The notes under the pieces are model-generated. The model worked only from the letters and a program-made list of their open reading frames with translations. It had not been told where the DNA came from and made no database searches. Positions 1 through 4,931 of a DNA stretch of 6,797 bases are shown one piece after another. The DNA comes from an uncultured bacterium (lineage in GTDB: Bacteria; CAIJMQ01), in the NCBI GenBank assembly GCA_903821905.1, contig CAIJMQ010000034.1:1-6797 (forward strand), read 5' to 3'. The first letter of the stretch is position 1. Each line of letters begins with the position of its first letter. The position numbers were made by a program, and so were the translations under genes.

Positions 1-970
1 AGCAGAGAGAAGACTTCCTCAAGATGGTAGAACTAAAGCAAGAATAGGCCAAAAAGAAGTTGATATACGAGTTTCTATTATCCCTACTATTTATGGCGAA
101 AAAGTAGTGATGCGATTACTAGATAAGACCACGATGCTTATGGGGCTGGAAGAGTTGGGGTTGGATAAGGACGAATTGGATAAATTTAAAGAAGCAATAG
201 CCTCTCCATATGGCATGATTCTTCTTACGGGTCCTACGGGCAGTGGTAAATCCACTACTCTTTATGGTGCTTTGAACTATATAAATTCTCCTGAAAAAAA
301 TATTATTACAGTGGAGGATCCAGTTGAATATGAATTGAAAGGTATAAACCAAATTCAAGTAAAATCCCACATAGGTCTTACTTTCGCTAATTGTCTGAGG
401 ACTATCTTAAGACAGGACCCCGATATTATCATGGTGGGAGAGATTAGAGATAAAGAAACCGCAGAGATTGCCATACAATCTGCTCTTACGGGGCATTTGG
501 TTTTTTCTACTCTTCATACAAATGATGCAGTTTCAGTAATCACCAGATTAATACATATGGGAATAGAACCTTTCTTGATATCATCAGCTTTGAGATTGAG
601 TGTTGCTCAGAGATTGGTGAGGAGAATCTGCCAGAAATGCAAAAAACCATATACGGTTTCCGAAGAAGTTCTTAAAAGAGTAGGCGGAGATGCCAGGGTA
701 AAAGATAGAGAAGTGACATTGTATAAAGGCGAAGGATGCTCGGAATGTAATAATAAAGGATACCGCGGAAGAGTTGGTATATATGAATTGTTTCCGATTA
801 CTTCTGAGGTAAGAAGAGCTATTAATGAGAAGAAATCGGAAGAAGAAATAAAAAATATAGCAAAAGAGCAACAAAAGATGATTACTTTAAGAGAAGCAGG
901 GATTAAAAAAGCTCTTGCTGGATTGACCTCTTTGGAAGAAGTATTAACTTCAACACTAACTTATGAATAA
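1..970 (+). CDS. pilB: Type IV pilus / type II secretion assembly ATPase, PilB/GspE family (5' partial)
   Basis: Cytoplasmic hexameric ATPase that powers pilin or pseudopilin polymerisation through PilC/GspF. The reading frame is open from base 2, so the gene begins before the window; the GTG at 107 is internal, because the codons before it already encode family sequence (RRLPQDGR, then DIRVS and [14 protein letters not shown]). 322 residues are visible, roughly the C-terminal half or slightly more of a typical PilB. Counting from base 2: Walker [10 protein letters not shown] at residues 77-85, Asp box ([10 protein letters not shown]) soon after, Walker B region starting [12 protein letters not shown] at 139, then the His box [15 protein letters not shown] zinc-type tetracysteine motif follows (CxxC at 210/213 and 246/249), then [11 protein letters not shown]. 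The tetracysteine motif supports PilB/GspE rather than the retraction ATPase PilT. PilB and GspE cannot be separated by sequence alone; pilM, pilN and pilO downstream favour PilB. pilC starts 21 bases after the stop, in the same frame. Confidence 0.96.
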   Translation, partial: AERRLPQDGRTKARIGQKEVDIRVSIIPTIYGEKVVMRLLDKTTMLMGLEELGLDKDELDKFKEAIASPYGMILLTGPTGSGKSTTLYGALNYINSPEKNIITVEDPVEYELKGINQIQVKSHIGLTFANCLRTILRQDPDIIMVGEIRDKETAEIAIQSALTGHLVFSTLHTNDAVSVITRLIHMGIEPFLISSALRLSVAQRLVRRICQKCKKPYTVSEEVLKRVGGDARVKDREVTLYKGEGCSECNNKGYRGRVGIYELFPITSEVRRAINEKKSEEEIKNIAKEQQKMITLREAGIKKALAGLTSLEEVLTSTLTYE

Positions 971-991
971 TCTGTAAATTTATATACTAAA

Positions 992-2206
992 ATGGCACTA
1001 TTTAATTATTCTGCAAAAGATGGTTCCGGGAAGAAAATGGATGGCACCCTTGAGGCAGCGTCTTCTTATGAATTGGTTCGTGTTTTGAGGGAGAAGGGAC
1101 TTACAGTAATATCTGTCCAGTCACAAACGGTAGAAGAAAGAAAAGCTCCCACCTCAAAAGCTAGGTATGGAAACGTTAATTTAGATCAATTATCAGTTTT
1201 TTATAGACAACTTGCTACCATGCTGGAAGCAGGTGTTCCCATAGTAAATGCTATAAAAGACCTTGGCGACCAATCAGAAAATTTAAATTTAAGTGCGATT
1301 GTAATGGATTTAGCTAAACAGATAGAAAGTGGTAGCAGTTTCTCTGAAGCTTTGAAAAAATATCCTAATGTTTTCTCATCACTTGTTATAAATATGGCAG
1401 CTACTGGAGAAGAATCCGGAAATCTGCCGGGGATTATGGCAGAACTTGCTTCTTATACGGAAGACCAGGTTGCTCTTATAAGACAGGTGCGTGCAGCGGT
1501 GGCCTACCCAGCATTTATTGCCGTTTTTTTTGTAATATGTGTAAGTGTTGTCACCTTTTTCTTAATCCCAAAATTCCAGGATATTTTCTCTTCATTTGGC
1601 GCTAAACTTCCTCCGCTCACAAGTCTAGTAATGGGAATATCCAGTTTCATGATTCACAATATACATTATGAGCTTATATTTATAGGTATAACAGTTTTTT
1701 CTGCAGTTGTTTTTGGTAAAACCATCAGAGGCAAACATTTTTATGCGATATTAAAAATAAAGACTCCTCTTTTAGGAAAGCTTTTCCAAAAAGTTATTCT
1801 AAGCAGATTCTGCCGTTCATTAGCCACGCTGTTGGAAGGCGGTGTTTCAGTAGTAAGTTCTCTAACTATATCTTCCAGAGCGGCAGGAAGTATTTTATTG
1901 GAAGACTTTATTATGGAGGCTATAGCTGGCATAGAAAAAGGTTCCAATATGTCCGGAGAATTTAAAAAAAGTCCCCTTTTTCCTAAAATGATGGTAAAGA
2001 TGATTCAGGTAGGCGAGAATTCGGGAACTGTCCCTAAAATGTTGACCCGTCTTTCAAAGTTTTACAGTGAAGAAGTAAAATCTTCCGTGACTGCCCTCAC
2101 ATCCGTAATAGAACCGTTATTAATTGTTGTATTGGGTGGATTTGTAGGTGTGGTAGTAATTGCACTCTATCTCCCCATATTCCAACTTTCTTCAAGTATG
2201 CATTAA
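992..2206 (+). CDS. pilC: Inner-membrane platform protein, PilC/GspF family
   Basis: Polytopic inner-membrane protein that sits above the PilB hexamer and organises subunit insertion into the growing filament. At 404 residues it is full length for the family. The N-terminus (MALFNYSAKDGSG, then GTLEA and LREKGL) is the conserved cytoplasmic start of PilC/GspF. Two T2SSF repeats are visible, about residues 70-193 and 273-395, each with the family signature: GEESGNLPGIM near 139 in the first, GENSGTVPKML near 351 in the second. Hydrophobic segments lie at about 169-193, 226-243 and 376-398. The start is fixed by the conserved N-terminus and by the absence of another start codon between the pilB stop and 992. 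No Shine-Dalgarno is visible in the 21-base AT-rich spacer, so translation may be coupled to pilB or Shine-Dalgarno-independent. PilC and GspF are one superfamily; the symbol follows the pilMNO context. Confidence 0.95.
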   Translation: MALFNYSAKDGSGKKMDGTLEAASSYELVRVLREKGLTVISVQSQTVEERKAPTSKARYGNVNLDQLSVFYRQLATMLEAGVPIVNAIKDLGDQSENLNLSAIVMDLAKQIESGSSFSEALKKYPNVFSSLVINMAATGEESGNLPGIMAELASYTEDQVALIRQVRAAVAYPAFIAVFFVICVSVVTFFLIPKFQDIFSSFGAKLPPLTSLVMGISSFMIHNIHYELIFIGITVFSAVVFGKTIRGKHFYAILKIKTPLLGKLFQKVILSRFCRSLATLLEGGVSVVSSLTISSRAAGSILLEDFIMEAIAGIEKGSNMSGEFKKSPLFPKMMVKMIQVGENSGTVPKMLTRLSKFYSEEVKSSVTALTSVIEPLLIVVLGGFVGVVVIALYLPIFQLSSSMH

Positions 2207-2221
2207 ATTTTTGAAAAATAT

Positions 2222-2241
2222 TGGCATAAAAGTTGTGCCAA
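2222..2241 (+). promoter_or_regulatory. Possible sigma-54-like promoter element overlapping a 6-bp inverted repeat
   Basis: In the 55-base gap between pilC and the next gene, TGGCA at 2222-2226 and TTG at 2233-2235 sit at the exact spacing of the sigma-54 consensus TGGCACG-N4-TTGCW. The GG is present, but the -12 GC reads GT, which is a mismatch at a key position. A start near 2247 would leave a leader of about 15 bases holding the AAGGT ribosome site and the ATG at 2262. The same bases form an inverted repeat, TTGGCA (2221-2226) and TGCCAA (2236-2241), with a 9-base loop and no T-run, so it is not an intrinsic terminator. It could instead be an operator, a weak RNA hairpin, or chance. Confidence 0.3.
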
Positions 2242-2252
2242 AATACAGCGAT

Positions 2253-2257
2253 AAGGT
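2253..2257 (+). promoter_or_regulatory. Ribosome binding site fixing the start of the GspI/PilV-like gene
   Basis: AAGGT lies four bases before the ATG at 2262. It supports this start over the in-frame ATT-type codon at 2160 inside pilC, which would put 34 unrelated residues in front of the prepilin signal. The following gene uses a similar AAGG site at 2632-2635. Confidence 0.65.
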
Positions 2258-2261
2258 AAAA

Positions 2262-2627
2262 ATGCATAAGAAAAAAGGAGTTACACTTATAGAAGTGATG
2301 GTTGCTATCTTAATCTTCATGATTGTGATGTTGGGTGGGCTTGTTTTTTTCTCTTATGGTCGAACTCATATCTCTTACTCTAACCATCAAAGGATAGCCT
2401 TGGAACTTACGAAGGAAAAGATAGAGTTATGGAAGGCAGATGATTATAGTCATATAGTAAATGAGAATGAACCTGTAATTTCACTTGGCGGATACCAATT
2501 TAATCGTAGCACTGTTATAAATGCTGGTACGGGTGGAGGAACATATACAAATGTAACAGTTACTACAAGCTGGCAACAGGCGGGGATTACATATAGTGTT
2601 CAGCTTTTAACTATTATTGCACAATAA
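2262..2627 (+). CDS. Minor pilin/pseudopilin with class III signal, GspI/PilV-like
   Basis: Prepilin-like protein of 121 residues. The leader MHKKKG is short and basic and ends in Gly6; prepilin peptidase cleavage there would expose VTLIEVMVAILIFMIV, with Glu at mature position 5 and a hydrophobic helix of about 20 residues. This is the standard type IV pilin / type II pseudopilin N-terminus. The rest is a short globular domain with a glycine-rich turn near residue 90 followed by Thr/Val-rich strand-like sequence. Length and position as the first of three minor pilins match GspI, but the TLIEVMVA pattern is shared with PilV, so no symbol is assigned. It contains no cysteine. Expected role: part of the initiation or tip complex in the inner membrane and filament. 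A longer open frame begins at 2160, but the ribosome site and signal peptide support 2262. Confidence 0.9.
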   Translation: MHKKKGVTLIEVMVAILIFMIVMLGGLVFFSYGRTHISYSNHQRIALELTKEKIELWKADDYSHIVNENEPVISLGGYQFNRSTVINAGTGGGTYTNVTVTTSWQQAGITYSVQLLTIIAQ

Positions 2628-2644
2628 TTTTAAGGTAGCAGAAA

Positions 2645-3079
2645 ATGAACAAGAAAGGGTTGACATTGGTAGAACTTATGGTTGCAGTCATAATACTATC
2701 AATATTCGTTTTATCTGTGGGAATGATATTAACCACTTCGTGGAAATTCTGGAACAATGGTTGGCAGCAAGTAGGGGTTCAAACAGATGCTTCCTATGCT
2801 TTTGCAAGAATAGAAAAAATTGTTAGAGCTGGAAGTAGTGCCACCGTTCTGGGAGGAGGTTCTGCGTTACAGGTTATCAATGGTGGCTCGTCCACATTTC
2901 AGGTTGTTGGAGGTGTTCTTCAATTAGTACAAGGAACTAAGACAGAAAATGTTGCAAGTGGAGTCCAAAATATAAATTTTTCATCTTCCAGAGATACGGT
3001 ATTAGTTACACTTACACTACTGAATAGTAGTGCTAGTACGAATTTTAGAACCACAATTCTTTTGAGGAATTCATTATGA
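2645..3079 (+). CDS. Minor pilin/pseudopilin with class III signal, GspJ/PilW-like
   Basis: Prepilin-like protein of 144 residues. The leader MNKKG is followed by LTLVELMVAVIILSIF: cleavage after Gly5, Glu at mature position 5, then a hydrophobic helix to about residue 30. The next part (residues 49-62, ASYAFARIEKIVRA) resembles the amphipathic region of PilW/GspJ proteins. After it comes a glycine-rich beta region (about 68-97) with three short strand-turn units around ALQVINGG, TFQVVGG and LQLVQG, then a strand-rich C-terminus ending TTILLRN, a pattern seen in PilW/GspJ proteins. There is no cysteine. An AAGG ribosome site at 2632-2635 precedes the ATG, and the gene begins 17 bases after the GspI/PilV-like stop. 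It is probably the second member of the tip complex. GspJ and PilW cannot be separated from sequence alone, and it is shorter than many members of either family. Confidence 0.88.
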   Translation: MNKKGLTLVELMVAVIILSIFVLSVGMILTTSWKFWNNGWQQVGVQTDASYAFARIEKIVRAGSSATVLGGGSALQVINGGSSTFQVVGGVLQLVQGTKTENVASGVQNINFSSSRDTVLVTLTLLNSSASTNFRTTILLRNSL

Positions 3080-3102
3080 TAAGGAAATATTTTTCGTGGA
3101 GA

Positions 3103-3108
3103 GGAGGG
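3103..3108 (+). promoter_or_regulatory. Strong Shine-Dalgarno of the PilX/GspK-like gene
   Basis: GGAGGG lies seven bases before the ATG at 3116, much stronger than the AAGG sites of the two preceding pilin genes. It fixes the PilX/GspK-like start at 3116; the same frame has a stop at 3080-3082 and no other start between. Confidence 0.75.
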
Positions 3109-3115
3109 TAAAAAA

Positions 3116-4270
3116 ATGAAAACGCAATTTATAAATTCGAAATCTGGTATAGCGTTGATGATGGTAATGATATTTACTCTCGTTCTACTCGTTTTAGGAG
3201 CTACTTTCTTAAGGTTAGCTACTTCCGAGCGTATTTTGGCTAATGAAAGTGTACAACTATCTCAAGCTTTTTATCTGGCAGAGGCAGGGGTACAGAGAGC
3301 AATTGCATATTTAAGAGTAGCTGGCAATGAATCTCGCACGGGGACATTGTATACACCCCAATCATTTGCTGGTGGTACTTATTCGGCAACAGCTGCGGAT
3401 GATCTTACTAGAAGCGTTAAAATTATTACTTCTACAGGGACATTTGCAGGGAAGCAAAAAACAATAATTGCGGAAATACAGCTCTTGCCTGCATTTTTTA
3501 GGAATACATTCTCCTCTGGAGGCGATTTGGACTTTTATGGAATTTTTGCAGCCGCTTATGCTCACGGTACAACGTGGCTAACAGGTGTATACGATCGTCA
3601 CGGCTTATTTCAAAGTATGGGATTCGATACAAAAGTGGAAGGTGTAAATTCCAATCAAACTACTTTACGATTTCCTGATATGAATAACAATGGTACTGCC
3701 AATGAATTTAATGATTTTGTTCTTTTCTTTAGGAATGAAATTCAAAAATATGACCCAAGTGAAGTGGTTTGGCTACAGACGGATGGGACTGTTAATATAT
3801 GGCCAAGAAGAGATTATGCAGATAAAAAAATAATTTTTGTGGAAGGTTCAACTCCGGGGACAGGAGATGTAAATATCTGGTTTGATGCAGGTTCTTGGTG
3901 GGAATCAGGGCAGGATGTAACTATTGTGTCTACAGGAGAAGTTAATTACATCCAACCATTACAGAATACCAGTAGTAACCGATTAAGTGTTATCTCTTGG
4001 GGTACTTCTTCAGAAGGTGCAATCATTTATTCTGCTCATAGAAGTGTTATAGGCACCGAAGCTACAGCTGATTTTACCTATTTTCTTACCTTGGCAACTG
4101 TGACGGGAAGTATATTTGCCAATCAGGGCATTAGCCTTCAAGAAGCAATAGTTCTGGTGAACTTCTGGCATGATGACAGGTTGAACAGTGGAGATATTCC
4201 TCCTGGCCTTCGCCCCTTGAGTGGTAATAATTATTATTTAGGAGGAATGACTTCTTGGGAGGAGGAATAA
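3116..4270 (+). CDS. PilX/GspK-like minor pilin with large C-terminal domain
   Basis: Protein of 384 residues, far larger than the two pilins before it. An 11-residue leader ends SKSG; after Gly11 the mature protein begins IALMMVMIFTLVLLVLG. Mature position 5 is Met, not Glu. Residues 38-65, with SERILANES and QAFYLAEAGVQRAIAYL, match the PilX N-terminal family pattern. The absent Glu5 and large size are traits of GspK, the tip subunit that caps a pseudopilus, and of many PilX-N proteins. The remaining 300 or so residues look beta-rich: IIFVEG near 239, VTIVSTGEVNYIQP near 268, SVISWG near 291 and TVTGSIFANQGISLQEA near 328. That pattern resembles the C-terminal regions of long PilX-like proteins, which is recognition by eye only. 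A Ca2+-loop-like segment lies at 188-200. There is no cysteine. It ends two bases before the next gene. Possible adhesin or tip role; confident on class, unsure of exact family. Confidence 0.85.
   Translation: MKTQFINSKSGIALMMVMIFTLVLLVLGATFLRLATSERILANESVQLSQAFYLAEAGVQRAIAYLRVAGNESRTGTLYTPQSFAGGTYSATAADDLTRSVKIITSTGTFAGKQKTIIAEIQLLPAFFRNTFSSGGDLDFYGIFAAAYAHGTTWLTGVYDRHGLFQSMGFDTKVEGVNSNQTTLRFPDMNNNGTANEFNDFVLFFRNEIQKYDPSEVVWLQTDGTVNIWPRRDYADKKIIFVEGSTPGTGDVNIWFDAGSWWESGQDVTIVSTGEVNYIQPLQNTSSNRLSVISWGTSSEGAIIYSAHRSVIGTEATADFTYFLTLATVTGSIFANQGISLQEAIVLVNFWHDDRLNSGDIPPGLRPLSGNNYYLGGMTSWEEE
4258..4266 (+). promoter_or_regulatory. Shine-Dalgarno supporting a TTG start at 4272
   Basis: GGAGGAGGA lies inside the last codons of the PilX/GspK-like gene (encoding its Glu-rich end) and finishes five bases before TTG at 4272. 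The downstream protein has no internal Met, so this site is the main evidence for its start and implies translation coupled to the upstream gene. Confidence 0.75.
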
Positions 4271-4271
4271 A

Positions 4272-4823
4272 TTGTTAAATGACAAGATAAAAATATTTCA
4301 ATACACAATTATTATATTTTCAATTCTTATTGTTATAGGTATAGGTATAATTTTATATAAGACAGCTAACCTTTCTAAAAAAACTTTAAGTCCAAAGATT
4401 TCGGAGACGAGTAAACTGTTTAATACGCCTTCTTTATCTGGAGTAGATTTACATGATAGGGAAAAAATAAAGCCTTCAAGACCTGAAGATTTGGGTATCA
4501 CTGTTTATTACGAAGACAACAAGCCAAAGACACAGGAAGAATGGAATGCTTTTATATCAAAATCTTATCAGAATAACAGAAAAGAATTCCAAGAGAGTTA
4601 TGATGGAAAGTTTGGTCCCAGCCCATATCAACAATTGGATAATGCAGATATAGAAGAAATAGATACAAACAGAGTCCGTATAGATAAAAACATATTGGAG
4701 TTTGAAGAAAAATTAAAGGCCAATCCTGATGATAAAGATGCAAAAGTAAAGCTTGAAAATTGGCGAAAATTCAAAGCTATTTTAATAGCTGCTTATGGGG
4801 AAAAGAGTAATGTTGAAAAATAA
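4272..4823 (+). CDS. Unrecognised single-pass membrane protein in pilus operon, TTG start
   Basis: Protein of 183 residues with no family I can recognise. It begins MLNDKIKIFQ, followed by one strongly hydrophobic segment at about residues 11-29 and a Lys/Ser/Thr-rich linker. The positive residues before the segment and the charged tail after it suggest an inner-membrane anchor with about 150 residues outside the cytoplasm. There is no class III cleavage site, so it is not pilin-like. The soluble part holds a proline-containing stretch (about 68-90), an Asn/Gln/Tyr/Asp-rich middle (about 97-125) and a charged helical end (about 136-175) whose ANPDD turn recalls half of a TPR repeat. It contains no cysteine. 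It starts one base after the preceding stop and so belongs with the minor pilins. It might be an accessory or tethering factor of the pilus machine; this is inference from place and topology only. Confidence 0.75.
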   Translation: MLNDKIKIFQYTIIIFSILIVIGIGIILYKTANLSKKTLSPKISETSKLFNTPSLSGVDLHDREKIKPSRPEDLGITVYYEDNKPKTQEEWNAFISKSYQNNRKEFQESYDGKFGPSPYQQLDNADIEEIDTNRVRIDKNILEFEEKLKANPDDKDAKVKLENWRKFKAILIAAYGEKSNVEK

Positions 4824-4931
4824 TGTTTTTAGAGTTCTTAGTCTAATGTTTTACGGAAATATTTTTTATGTAGAAGTAATATTTCAAAAATATTGTTGTT
4901 AAAATATTAAATATGCTAAAATCAATCACAG
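4824..4931. other. AT-rich intergenic region with repeated AATATT and inverted repeats
   Basis: This 108-base gap is the only sizeable non-coding stretch in the window. AATATT occurs four times (4858, 4878, 4889, 4903). AATATTTTT at 4858-4866 pairs with AAAAATATT at 4886-4894, or alternatively AATATTT at 4878-4884 pairs with AAATATT at 4888-4894. No GC-rich hairpin plus T-run is present, so I see no intrinsic terminator for the genes upstream. The region probably carries the pilM promoter and perhaps an operator, but such repeats also arise by chance in AT-rich DNA. Confidence 0.4.
4893..4922 (+). promoter_or_regulatory. Putative sigma-70-type promoter of pilMNO with extended -10
   Basis: TGCTAAAAT at 4914-4922 is a full extended -10 (TG-N-TAAAAT, one mismatch to TATAAT). 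An imperfect -35, TTGTTG at 4893-4898, lies 18 bases upstream of the -10 hexamer. Transcription would begin around 4929, only a few bases before the pilM ATG at 4932, implying an almost leaderless mRNA. It is supported by the gap before pilM and by the missing Shine-Dalgarno; in AT-rich DNA such boxes also occur by chance. Confidence 0.4.

Noticed and set aside
107-112. GTG/ATG as the start of the PilB gene
   Set aside because: The frame is open to the window edge and the preceding 35 codons encode conserved PilB/GspE sequence, so the true start is upstream of the window.
2160-2261. 34-residue N-terminal extension of the GspI/PilV-like protein
   Set aside because: It lies partly inside pilC, is unlike a prepilin leader, and the ATG at 2262 has an AAGGT site and gives a standard leader.
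2617-2826. Small + strand ORF overlapping the GspJ/PilW-like gene
   Set aside because: It is in another frame of a well-supported prepilin gene and has no recognisable features.
4335-4349. Tandem ATAGGT repeat
   Set aside because: Two copies encoding Ile-Gly pairs of a membrane helix; too short for a meaningful repeat.
4816-4830. Possible terminator AAAAA-TAATG-TTTTT after the unknown gene
   Set aside because: The stem is only five A-T pairs with no G-C, and it overlaps the stop codon; too weak for an intrinsic terminator.
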